A stretch of DNA of 64,000 bases, from contig CAJNOJ010000077.1 of NCBI GenBank assembly GCA_905250025.1, positions 124,001 through 188,000 of the forward strand. Reading direction: 5' to 3'. The DNA is from Adineta ricciae. Lineage: Eukaryota > Rotifera > Eurotatoria > Adinetida > Adinetidae. Below are positions 1 to 11,372 of this stretch, one piece after another. The position numbers and the translations under genes were made by a program. Every line of letters starts with the position of its first letter. The stretch's first letter is position 1. The notes under the pieces are model-generated. The model saw only the letters and a list, made by a program, of their open reading frames with translations. It ran no database searches and had not been told where the DNA came from.

Positions 1-48
1 GTAAAAAACCGAAGAATCAATCAATACGTTAATGAGCATCCACTTTAA

Positions 49-1385
49 CTAACTTGGTGAAATTGTGTGTAAGATATGATCCCGATCGGTTACAGGATAG
101 GAGCTATTGATCATCAAATCGTGATATTCTGTTCCCATCATTGCTGCTGTAAAAGAGTCATGTGAAAAAGCTCCGTGTGTCATTAACAATGCTCCTACCA
201 GCTCGATTCGATTGGTCAACCATTGGTTGTAAAATTCGTCGTCGAGCGTTGATAAACCTTTTCAACAAACGAAAATAAGTGAATCATCAAAATAGAAATG
301 TAAAATGATTGATGAATTCAAACAACAAAACCTTTCACCATCAATTTCGATGTTGATGAGTTGATGACAACTTAATTGCAGGTTTACTTTTCTGTTTCTC
401 ATTATGACACATTCTCCGAGCGAATGTATATGAACGGAATCGAGAAAGAGGAAGGTACAACAGCTGTAGCTTATCACGCGATCAACATACCAGTTATTAA
501 CTTGAATGATGCTAAGATTCGTCTCTTGTGCGAGAAACTGTTTTTCTTCTTCTGATGGATATGGATGCTGAAATGAAGAGAAATTGATGATGAATAGTTT
601 CGTGTTACGATCAATCTTACATTCAAATGTTGAAATAACCAAGTCCGCATCAGTGAAGTAGCTGATTTTGGAAATATGCCGCGTTTCTTTTGACGAAATG
701 GTACTCTTACTGGTTGATTGTAGGCATCTCGCTCGAAATTTTCACTACTTTCAGACAGTGAACGAAATGGTTTGATAACTTCTTTAGTTCTTAAATGCTC
801 TGCTTCTACTTCGTCATCGTCGTCGTCTTCTTCTTCGTCGTCTGATTTATAATTCTCCGAAGGAAAATCTCTATGAACAAAGATACAACAAATATAGCAT
901 TCGATCAAAATTATTTCTTACAAACGCATTTTATCTTTTAATAAGTCAATGTATCTTTGACAGAAATTGTCACACAACTCATGCACTTTGTCCATTTCCA
1001 GTAGATGAAATCGTAGAACCTGAATGACTTGTATCATCTGAAAGTAATGTATAAGATTTATCATCAAAAGTTGCTCAACTTACGAAATCGTCGATTTCAT
1101 CATTTGAAACATAATGTCGAAAATGTTCTTTGTTTAGCTAACAGCAAGAAGAACAATCAAACCGTATTGAACTCTGATCAATATTTCATACCTGTTTGAT
1201 AAATTCGATGATATCTTTATTGAATGAATCGAGTGCGTAGGGAGCAATGGTTGCTAATTCACATTTATGAAAAACGATTGTTAATAATGGAAAAAGTGGA
1301 TGACTGAAAACGGAAAAATTTCTTTTCAAAGATCATCGTTTTGGACTGTATCTTACTTTAAAATGAGTTCTTTCGTTGAATTCAT
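49..1385 (-). CDS. Meis/PKNOX-type TALE homeobox transcription factor
   Basis: Joined from about seven exons to roughly 264 residues. The N-terminal Meis/PKNOX domain (which binds PBC-class homeoproteins in the family) begins almost at the start Met: [18 protein letters not shown], then [20 protein letters not shown]. An acidic linker follows (plus-strand 790-840). The TALE homeodomain carries [19 protein letters not shown], the three-residue-loop HPYPSEEEK and QVNNW-FINARRR. An intron of about 250 bases splits helix 3 between W and FINARRR: donor after TG near 504, acceptor at 258, and G at 257 completes Trp. The last exon ends in a short tail with stop at 49-51. The start at 1383-1385 gives an N-terminus shorter than in vertebrate Meis proteins, so an upstream exon is possible. 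Expected role is a nuclear DNA-binding partner of PBC/Hox proteins. Meis versus PKNOX is not settled by eye. Confidence 0.88.
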
Positions 1386-1667
1386 GGTATGAACATTAAA
1401 TTGAAAAGTCAATACTCATCGATCGTGATCGTGTTGTCAATCAAGAAGTAGGAGAAGAAGAGAGAAAAATAGTTCATGATTGGTGGAAAGCTTTCCCTTT
1501 CTCTCTTTCCTGCTGTGTAGCATCTCTCTTTTCAAACTGTTGCGATGCATGTTGTTGAGAAGAATCAATTAATCGAATGATCATGAAGTTGAAACAAGTG
1601 GAATCGAACATTTATTGACAGTTAATTACTTTTCACTTTCGTTACCATAGAATTTCATTTTCAAAAG

Positions 1668-2799
1668 ATGAAAATCAGTCCGAGTATTCATTCACATTCA
1701 TTTATCGATGCACAACGGCAAAATCGTCGTCGTCGTTATTCGCTGAGTTCACCGCAACTATTCGAATCGCGAGCAGACACTTCTCTTCATCATTCTGATA
1801 CTCTCTCAACGAAAATCCATTCGATATCCTCAAATTCGAATCTATTGTTTCCATCGAATGAGACTGACGCAGAAAAGTATGACATTTTGTCAAAGCTGAA
1901 CACTGGAGCATATGGTTCGAGTTATTTAATTCGAGATTCGAACGATGGACAGATATATCTGCTCAAACGGATTGATGATTCCCTACCCGATCGATTTCGA
2001 CAACGTCTATGGGAAGAAAGACGATTGTTAGGTTGTCTAAAATCGAATTATATTCTTCCGCTAATTTCGGCTTATACGGATACGCAACATCATTGTTTTT
2101 CGATGAAATTCGAATATATTAATGGAATAACATTATTACAACTGTTAAGACGCTTTCGTTGGTTTGAAGAGTCAGTTGTAGCCTTTTACAGTGCACAAAT
2201 TGTACTCGCATTCGAATATTTCCACGAGCTAAATCTTATTTATGTAAGCCATTCGAACGTAGTAAAGATGAGCTTCATATAACTATTTGTTCGAATTCAG
2301 CGAAATCTCAAATTAGAAACTATTCTTCTGACAGACCATGGTTATATCAAGCTAAGTGATTTTGCATTCACAAGATTGTTACCATCCCATACAAGTTCAA
2401 CTCATTCCATCGTCGGTGTGCCTGATCTAATGCCACCGGAAATGCTTTTAGGTCAATCGTACTCGTTCTCTGTGGACTGGTGGCAATTAGGCATTGCTAT
2501 GTTTGAAATGTTAACATCATATTCACCATTTTATGCTTCGTCGATGATGCAAACACACGAAAATGTTCTTTGCAATCATCGCGCTAAATTTCCATTACGA
2601 CTCAGTAGTTCAGTCAAATCTACTTGTCGGTTGTTGCTCCAACCTAATGTAAAGAAACGACTGGGTTGTTCGATCATAGGTATGGACGCAAAGGAAGTGA
2701 AGCAAAATCTCTGGTTTCAGAATCATATCAATTGGACGTCGATCATCGAACAATCGTACCCATCACCATATAAAATTTCCGATTTGTTGACGAACTCCA
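1668..2799 (+). CDS. AGC-type protein kinase homologue, likely pseudokinase, 3' end interrupted at N
   Basis: Two exons (intron about 2250-2300) encode a kinase fold. The glycine loop is NTGAYGSSYLI, the ATP-anchoring Lys lies in YLLKRID, and a Glu of helix C is in WEERRLL. The catalytic loop reads YRNLKLET where active AGC kinases have YRDLKLEN, so both the catalytic Asp and the metal-binding Asn are replaced. The DFG motif is SDFAF, and the APE region is MPPEM followed by SVDWWQLGIAMFEML. The C-lobe ends in an AGC-like tail (NHINWTSIIEQSYPSPYKI). A long low-complexity N-terminus (about 70 residues) precedes the domain. The reading frame reaches an undetermined base at 2799 and the true C-terminus is not visible. 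Family membership is clear. Loss of phosphotransfer is inferred from the residues. Confidence 0.8.
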
Positions 2800-2848
2800 N
2801 TAATTATTGCGTTGTTTTTTTTTTCTATAACGAAATGCAAATATTTAG

Positions 2849-3045
2849 GTGATCGCGATCCAAAACACCGCGCCGAAGAAATTATCCGCATCTGTGATGT
2901 AACTGGAAACAAAAAATTAACTAAAGAAGAAGTAAATAGCCTTGCCAAAATATCGCAAATAAAATCCTCAATATCTTCTTTGTAGTTCATCGCCGGTTGC
3001 AAAAACGATCCAGTCATTCGTCGTTTACTCGTTCCAAACGCTTAA
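2849..3045 (+). pseudogene. 3' fragment of a recoverin/neurocalcin-like EF-hand gene
   Basis: Two exon pieces separated by a 56-base intron near 2931-2986 encode about 46 residues. They match the last EF-hand and tail of neuronal calcium sensor proteins: RAEEIIRICDVTGNKKLTKEE joins FIAGCKNDPVIRRLL, like the family's FIRGAKSDPSIVRLL ending. The loop lacks some usual acidic ligands (DVTGNKKLTKEE). The stop is at 3043-3045. A good splice acceptor (ATATTTAG) precedes the fragment, but no upstream exons of the family are present, since a kinase reading frame lies directly before it across the N at 2799. It is either the 3' end of a gene whose 5' part was lost at an assembly join, or a genuine chimeric last exon of the kinase gene. 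Confidence 0.6.
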
Positions 3046-5290
3046 ATCTAGCTAAAATCAATTTGAACGTCATGCGCTAGATTCCATTGTGTTGTGATCC
3101 TCATCGTAGACACTCTGTTTTATCTGTAGATGCGCGTTATTTCATTTTATTTTTTTTCTTTTTCTCGTGTATGTGTTCATTTAAACAGCCAAGCATGTGG
3201 AATTTTGCATTCTTCATCTGCTAAATAAATGTGCGAAAAGCACAAAAACAGTTTTATTCATTAACCTCTGCGTACAAAGAATAAAGGGAGACAGAGAGAT
3301 GAAAAAAACGCACACCTTTGTACTCCTCAGATGTTATTACAGTGAAGCTATAAATGGAATGCAGAAAAGAACGGGGATTCATTTGAGGACGAAAGAGAAA
3401 AACAAAACTCGATTGTGTGACGTTTGGAAGATTTCTGAATCGTTATGTTTTAAATAAAACAACTCAAATAGGATTCAGAGCATTTTTGCCCTTTTTCAGG
3501 ATGATGATACTCGACCAAAACACATCTAGAGTCATGATCGTGTATCGGATAACCTCATTCGATCTATTACCTGCAGTGAAAGGGGGAAAAAGTAAAAAAC
3601 ACATTTGACTGCAATCGTTCTTTGATATTACTGTTTACCAATTAATCATACGAGTAGCGCTCTTGCCTATAGACAGTACGGATGATCAACAAGTGCAAAT
3701 GTGATGAACGATTTAGAAACAGAATCTGATTATTAGCTGTGCTGACTTAGGGAATACATGGAAATGTGAAATAGGCTGAAGTTCAACGATATCCACCTAC
3801 CAAATCACATCATATTATGGTTTAGATGCTGTACGCACAGCATTCTATTTTTACTCTTCAGTTTGTCAATCGTCATAAAAAGGAACCAGCATTTTTGCTG
3901 ACAGCATGTTCATGTAATTGATCTCGACACATTTGTAGGAGTATTGATGGATAGTTCTTTGTCAGTGCATCACATAAATATAAGTTTTCATTATCTGGAA
4001 ACATGACGAGAAATTTTCGATGATTTCGATTTGTGCAGCAACTTATCAACACATATTGTTTCCTAACTCGAAAAAGAACCATGTTAATACTCTCATAATT
4101 AGAATTCATATCACATAACAGATATTCATTCTTGCTTACCTTTTTCTAAGTTTCTATAGTAGATGTGCTCTTTTCTATTTGTGACATCAATATTGAAATA
4201 TCTAGACACCTAAACCAACTTATAGTTTAAATAAGCGTAGAAAATGTATATTATATTCGATTTTCAGTTTTTACACAATTGCCAATCGTAAACTTATAGA
4301 GAAATGCTTTACAATGCACTTTACGAACAAACTGATATCCATGGTTGCTACGCAAAATTCTAAACTGAATTGTCCCCGAATATCTGTCAAGATTCACAAT
4401 AGGTATGCGCGTGAAAGTGAACGATGAATGCCAGGAAGATTTTGACAAGCAGGATATTGATTAGAAACAAAAAAGAGAAAATTTCTTATGCTAATTGCTA
4501 CCGACAAAGCAATTTCATAAGTAAAAAAAGGAATAATTAAAGCATGAGAAGAACATCTCTTACGTCAGAGCAAAGTAAAAATCTGTGGAATTGTCACAAT
4601 CAAAGTTCGATAACATGTTATTTTTCTTGGCGATGTACCCGATGAGCATTTATTCATGATATATATATATATATACAAGACAATTAGCAAATTCGGCATA
4701 AACAGATGTTTGCAACAATTGACGACAATCAGTAGACTTGCTAAGATGAATTCAACCGAAGTTCATTTGTTTATAGCCACATATAGCCAGTCGCGAAAGG
4801 CGATGGTCCATGAAATCATATGAAGTTTCGTATTTCAATCAGATTATACAGAATGTTCACTAAAAATAATTCACGTCCGAACACAATAGAATAGTTTAAA
4901 GGTTACATGAGTTTCTTCTGAAAACTATTCGAGTTCTCAAGACCTATATGATGTCGTCTTATCATGATCATGGCTTTTTTGTCAGAGACACCCAATCGAA
5001 TGAGTTTTGTTTTCATGAATAAATGCAGGACCGAATAGCTTAGTTGACAATGACATTTACGAGCAAGATATTCAGCATCACATTGAGATAAACAGTATAG
5101 TAGGACATCGCGTTCCAGTGAATTTGTCGGTAAGAAAACGCCAGATGAAATAATTATTTGTATATGTGCGTGCGTAGAACGGAAATAGGAATCTTGTAAC
5201 AAGTTACTGGAAAAGATTCAATCCTAACATATAGATTTCCTTTATTTGCCAAAGTACCCTCCTCCGTGGTAATTTCTTCTCAATTTCATC
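3046..5290. other. gene-poor interval
   Basis: No family was recognised on either strand over about 2.2 kb. Short open frames (for example minus 3873-4109, 4251-4448 and 4903-5202) show no domain, repeat or splice-linked continuation that I could confirm. A short (TA)n tract lies near 4660. The interval may hold the 3' UTR of the preceding gene and the promoter of the small secreted gene downstream. Confidence 0.5.
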
Positions 5291-5291
5291 G

Positions 5292-5298
5292 TATAAAA
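5292..5298 (+). promoter_or_regulatory. TATA box of the small secreted-peptide gene
   Basis: TATAAAA lies about 45-55 bases before a non-coding first exon that ends in CATCTTCAG followed by the donor GTAAGT near 5350. The next exon begins after TTTTAG near 5456 and contains the start codon at 5502. The arrangement of a TATA box, a short leader exon, then a signal-peptide exon fits an abundantly transcribed short gene. Confidence 0.5.
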
Positions 5299-5501
5299 CC
5301 AGCGTCGAATAGCGCAATCATTCTTCATATCGTCAGTTAACATCTTCAGGTAAGTTCTTCTTGGAAGAAACAAAGTAAATTACAAGTTAGATGAAATCAT
5401 TCAAAGACATAGATTGAATGTAGGCTCACTTGACGGTTTTGCTTTTTTCCTTTTAGATTAGTTCTATCTATTCAATCATAGTATCATCCATCTTTACAGC
5501 A

Positions 5502-5774
5502 ATGAAACAAACTATAATCTTTACTTTTTGTTTGCTCATATTCCTCGTTCAATTTCATCAACAGAAGGCTGCACCGACATTCGTCTCATCATCCAGAGGA
5601 GATTTCCAAGATGATTTGTCAGTATTGTCCCATCAGCTCAACACACACGGTAGTAAGTTGCTGAACTCTCGTTCAAATCGCTTTTATCAACGTTTGATGA
5701 ACAATCTGTTGCTACACGAACGACAACGGCGATTTGGAAACACCAAATATGGTCGAAGTGTATCCGACGACTAA
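5502..5774 (+). CDS. small secreted protein, candidate amidated neuropeptide precursor
   Basis: An uninterrupted 90-residue frame begins with a strong signal peptide (MKQTIIFTFCLLIFLVQF, with probable cleavage near HQQKAA). The mature region is polar. Near the C-terminus it has RQRR, a furin/prohormone-convertase type basic site, followed by FGNTKYGR, where Gly-Arg is the classic amidation and cleavage signal, and an acidic tail SVSDD. This is the layout of a neuropeptide prohormone that would release FGNTKY-amide, but only one copy is present and I do not recognise the family. A TATA box and a leader intron lie upstream, and an AATAAAA-type poly(A) signal follows near 5848. Alternative: an unrelated small secreted protein. 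The coding call is firm and the peptide function is inference. Confidence 0.65.
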   Translation: MKQTIIFTFCLLIFLVQFHQQKAAPTFVSSSRGDFQDDLSVLSHQLNTHGSKLLNSRSNRFYQRLMNNLLLHERQRRFGNTKYGRSVSDD

Positions 5775-6394
5775 CTAGAAACTCATTCATTGCTTTTTTT
5801 AACGTATGTCATGTTATTATTCGAGTAACACCTATAATGACATGATAATAAAAGAAAAAAAAACCGAACAAGGAAACAGTCAATCTTCAATGTTTCCAGC
5901 AAGTTTTTATTCTGTCAGAGCTTATGTATGTTTGTGTGTCGTACAAATCGTTTGTAATGAAATTTCTATTGATATGTATAGCGATGCAGGTGTTTTGTAA
6001 TGAAGTACGGGAAGGATGCAGAATTTTATGAAATTTTCTTCAAGAAAAATAAAATCGACAAACTGACATACACGTCTGATGTACCGATAACATAATGAAA
6101 ACTGATTTCGCACTTTAATTGCAATTTAACGGAAATGTTTAAGTACGGCATCATAAGGAAAAACGACTAGAGAGTTTGAATAGGATATTCAAAGCAGGCG
6201 TGTAGATTTCACTCGGACGAATTTGGCCTGGTTTCTATTTATAATTTTATTCTTAAAAAAAGTACATGGCAGTTTTTGATTTGCAATGTGTCCAAAAACA
6301 GCAGTAGCACTGTTTCAGTGCTTGCAAGAATAATCTCGAAATATACGTGAAAATGAAAGAAATCATGGATAGTATGAGATGGGGTTGGGTATGA

Positions 6395-8058
6395 TCATAT
6401 ATTTCTGTTGTAGGAAGCCAAATGTAGGTCGACCAATGACTAAAATAACATAAATTGTACGGAATCGGCAGAGAAATGTTCTACCTGAGCTTTCAATATA
6501 GCATCAGTAAGTTGTTGTCGACCTTGACAATCAATTTTGTTGTATCCAATATGTAAAACACCCAATGTCTATATAGAACAGTAACTCGAAGAAAAGAGCA
6601 CGTGGAGGATATGTTAATTACTCGATTATAGTTCAGCATATTTGCAAAAGCTTCTGCTCCTTGATTGTCAATTTGATTCCATCCGAGATGAAGTTCAACC
6701 AACGTCTGACAGGAAAAAAAACGAAAGAAGACTTGAGGTTATTATACTGAACATATTCCCTTCCAATTTTCACCTTGTTTCGAATTAAAGCATCTGCAAA
6801 GTATTGTGCTCCAGTCGAATCAATCCGATTCAATCGAAGATTCAATCTAGTTAGAGCCTAGACGATGCAATGTAGGTATTCTATCGATCACAAAAGTCAA
6901 ATCTTACTTCGTTGTGGTACAATGCATTTGCTAGGTATTTCACTCCGTTAGAATCGATTTTGTTCTCTGATAGAACCAACGTTGTCAAACTCTATGCGAA
7001 CAACGTCAGGTAACCATTGAAATATTGAAATCTCACCTGATTTTGCTCGAGCATATCTGCCAAAGATCGTGCACCTTCATTATCGATGTTATTATTGGAA
7101 AGAACGAGTCTTATCAGTGTCTAATTCATTTGATAAGCAGAGATATTCGCAAAAGAACACGTCTTACTGTATTATTTCGGAGAGCATCTGAAAGATATTC
7201 TACACCCTGATTTCCAATGTTGTTGATTTCGAGACATAACTCTGTTAATATCTAAAAACAAAAGCTCATTCGGATCACAACGAACTATGTCAGGAGAGAT
7301 ATTTTTCCATACGTGATTGTCACGTAATGCATTGGCAATGTAGAACACACCGTCACAACCAATACTATTCCATCCGAGATCAAGTTTTTGAAGCATCTGG
7401 AATTGATCACAAACTTCAGTTTTAAATTAATTACAATGATTTCGAATACTTTGTTTTCGTTTAAAAGATCCGCAATATGTTGAGCACCTTTACTTCGAAT
7501 CAGATTGTTCGACAGAATCAAGTTTAATAATGTCTGCAAAACATCAAACCGAAGTCAATTACGCTCTATCATACGATCGTCTCACCGTGTTCTTCCGCAA
7601 TACATTGCTTAGACAACATATTTTCCGGTCATCGATTTTCTTACAACGAAGATGTAATTCTTTCAATGTCTAAACAAATTCACAGACTCATCTCGGATTT
7701 AATTAGTAGAGCGCTTATCTTACACGATTGTTTTCCAGTCCATGGATCAAATCGTGAAGACTTTGCTCATCAAATTTCTCATGCGTAAAATCCAACTTTG
7801 TACACGCCTAAAGAAGAAAAACAAGTTGTATTGCATTCAATTGAAATCAATTGTCGTTCTCACTTTAAATCTATGGTAGTCGTCAATGATGCTGTCGAGT
7901 CTTGTACATACATTACGAAATGAGATTAAAATTGTTAGTATATCTAGATTGTCCAGAATACGATAGATAACTTCGACTGGCAAAGTCGCGAGCGACGGAT
8001 TTTGCCTATTAAATGTCGACGGTCGCGCTGTAGAAGTGTCAAAGTTTTTCACAGCCAT
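6395..8058 (-). CDS. F-box protein with about ten leucine-rich repeats, one repeat per exon
   Basis: The first exon (8058 to about 7862) encodes an F-box-like motif: LATLPVEVIYRILDNLDILT followed by FRNVCTRLDSI. It is joined through about ten exons of 84 bases, each encoding one 28-residue RNI-type leucine-rich repeat of the form TLxxLxLxxNxIxxxGAxxxAxxLxxN. Examples are TLIRLVLSNNNIDNEGARS, ALTRLNLRLNRIDSTGAQY and TLVELHLGWNQIDNQGAEA. The last short exon encodes SLVDLHLASYNRNI and stops at 6395-6397. Introns are about 50-65 bases with GT..AG ends, and exon boundaries fall at the same point of every repeat. F-box proteins usually bring substrates to SCF ubiquitin ligases with the repeats binding the target. 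The substrate is unknown. Early repeats (exons 2-3) are more divergent. Confidence 0.85.
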
Positions 8059-8061
8059 ACT

Positions 8062-8669
8062 TTACATTATATTTTTCGGACTTTGTCGCCAATATTTACT
8101 CAAATTTTTTGCTAAAAGGTGAATGACTGTATTTGTTTATTTATGTTAAACATCTACCTTTAGACTGCAGTCAATGATTGCAGTTGGGTTTGTTCTTTTA
8201 CCATGTACAATGGCGAAACGTTCTATTCCGTCGAGTTTACAAACAGAAGGGTAAGAAACGTGTTTTTCTTTTCTTTTCCTTTCTTTCTTTCCTACATGGA
8301 CATGGTTTTCAATGCAAACAGACTGAATAAAACTGCTGCAAGTCAAAATTCTTCTATATTTGTTGGCATGTCATGAATCTTTCTCAGTCCAACTAGGTCA
8401 ATTTTGATTGTTTTCATGTTATACAGCATACTGCACAGATTAAATAACCGAATAACCACAATCTATGAGCCTACGCATTGGTTTGTATCATGAAACTTGT
8501 CAACCATCAAAGCCCTTGACTATCAACAAACTAACAGTCAAAACATTGAAATTGTATGATACACAGTCCTACTTATTGGATATCAATCAATGACACGAAA
8601 ATATTTGCCTTTTATTATCAACAAAATGTTACTTTCACACGCACTATACAAATCACAGAGTTTCTTGGC
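8062..8669. other. intergenic region between the F-box/LRR gene and GLE1
   Basis: About 600 bases with no convincing coding potential. It should contain the promoter of the minus-strand F-box gene and the 3' end of GLE1. No RNA gene or repeat was recognised apart from a short T/C-rich run near 8265. Confidence 0.45.
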
Positions 8670-10353
8670 CTATTTATTCAATTGTAAAACTTTTTGTATC
8701 GCTGTCTCGAGTCGCGCGACGTCACTGGGATTGGAGTTTGCCCCAAGTCTTGTGAGATTGGCTTCAATGGTTTTAACCAATTTCAAAAATTGTTTCGAAT
8801 ACGCTTCCATCATCAATTCACCAGCTTCATCAAGAAACACTCGTAAAAGAAGTACCGTAAGATTTGGTCGTGGCGGAAGATTTAAAACATCCGAACACCA
8901 TTGCCACCCGAATGATAAATCTTTATCGAAAGGAGGAATCTTCTTGGCAGCTAATTTCCAAAATAACCGAATCAATCCGCTCATTCGATTTAGAAATTCA
9001 GTTTCAGTTTCTAAACGTGGTAACCTGTTTTCCATTTTTTCTGTATAACCCATTGCTCTAAAAAAAAATGAAATCAGATATAAACCAACTCATTGTCAAT
9101 CGGAACATACTTCAAGTATTCTGCATCATTTGTTGCCGATAACGGTTTCGGATAGAGTGGCACCGTATACGGACATTTCTTGTGTAAACCATCGAGAAAT
9201 ATAGTTCGAAATTCTTTGTGTTGCGGATGACGACTTATGTGATCAATTAAAGGTAGCAGAATTCGAGCTTTCACATCGTTCAAATCACCGCCGAGTAATT
9301 GACTAAGAATCAATTCGGTAAGACGTTTATAACATAAGAAACGTTCTAGAAGTAATCGATTAAGAGAGAACTTTTGGAAATTCCGTTCTTACCTGCACTA
9401 TTTCCTATAGCAATATCTTGGTTGCTTACAGAATACTTCTGACCGTTTAGATACTTGAATAAGTCTTCTTCTAGTTTATTAAATGTATCTTCACGAAGTT
9501 TATTTAGAATATCTCTAGTCGGCTGAGCTAACTGCCTCTCACGCTCTTTTGGTATAGACTCATACTGAGCTTCATATTGTTTAACTTCGACTAAGATTGC
9601 TTCGTATACGTCAAGTGTCGATGGTCTAATACAATCGGGAGCAGTGACGGGCGAAAGATATGCTCTGTTCATAGGTGATGCTTGTTGTGTAGAAATGACA
9701 GTCGGTACTTGTGAAGGAACTATTGGAATAGTCACTGGTAGCTGAGCTGACGTAGACGCTATTGTAGGTAATGACTAGAATTAACAAGTACAAAATTTCA
9801 CGATTACTTCCATGAAATGACCTTACCACATTCGATGAAGTTATTGGTACTGGTTGTGAAACGTCAACTGATGGTTGATCATCATCATTGCTCTCCTCTT
9901 CCTCCTCCTCCTCCTCCTCCTCTTCTTCTTCTTCGTCTTGACGAAATTGATTAATATACTCTTCCAAATCAGCCCTTGTTTTTCTTCGGATATCGTTTGT
10001 ATCGCTGAGACTCTGTTGCTCGAGAATATAAAAAAATCGAACTAAATTATTTGGAAAAGATAGTTCTTTTTTCGAACGAACATGGATTTGCTTACGTAAT
10101 TCATTAGCTGGCCCGATGCTAGTCTTTGAAGATTCACTACAAAATCGAAATTTTAGTTTCGTCTATTAAGATTTAGTTTTCGTACAAATTTCGACGGATA
10201 TTCTCAGCTGCTTCTTTGACTTTTGCTTCATTTTCTTCATATCTTCGAATGATCTGTTCATTTCGTCTCTATTATTACAAAACTATCATATTGTTTCATC
10301 AGAACTCATTCTCTTACATATAATTCCCGTTTATTTTCCTGGATTTCATCCAT
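8670..10353 (-). CDS. GLE1: GLE1-like mRNA export factor
   Basis: About seven exons. The N-terminal part is coiled-coil-prone (ELYRRNEQIIRRYEENEAKV), then come a run of about 16 Glu (plus 9896-9938) and a Ser/Thr/Pro-rich linker. The C-terminal half is the GLE1 domain: LILSQLLGGDLNDVKARILL, HKKCPYTVPLYP (human HKKCPYSVPFYP), FLNRMSGLIRLFWKL, FGWQWCSDVLNLPP and FLDEAGELMMEAYSKQF, ending QKVLQLNK with stop at 8670. GLE1 binds the DEAD-box ATPase DDX19/Dbp5 and IP6 at the nuclear pore to drive mRNA release. The start at 10353 (MDEIQENKREL) sits just after a TTTTAG acceptor. The TIP30 gene on the same strand ends only 90 bases upstream, so the pair may be co-transcribed. Confidence 0.92.
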
Positions 10354-10443
10354 TTTTATCTAAAATTAAATGTAAAAATGCACCAGAAATGATCGTATTT
10401 TTAAAACAAATCAAGTTTAGTCAAAAAAGAATATTAAAAAATC

Positions 10444-11372
<929 letters not shown>

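Noticed and set aside
262-505. Homeodomain apparently truncated after NNW by continuing sequence YVDRVIS
   Set aside because: That continuation is intron read-through. Splicing from the TG donor near 504 to the acceptor at 258 restores FINARRR.
3197-5202. Several short open frames of 60-100 codons in the 3-5 kb interval
   Set aside because: No family resemblance, no splice-linked continuation and composition like intergenic DNA. I could not support them as genes.
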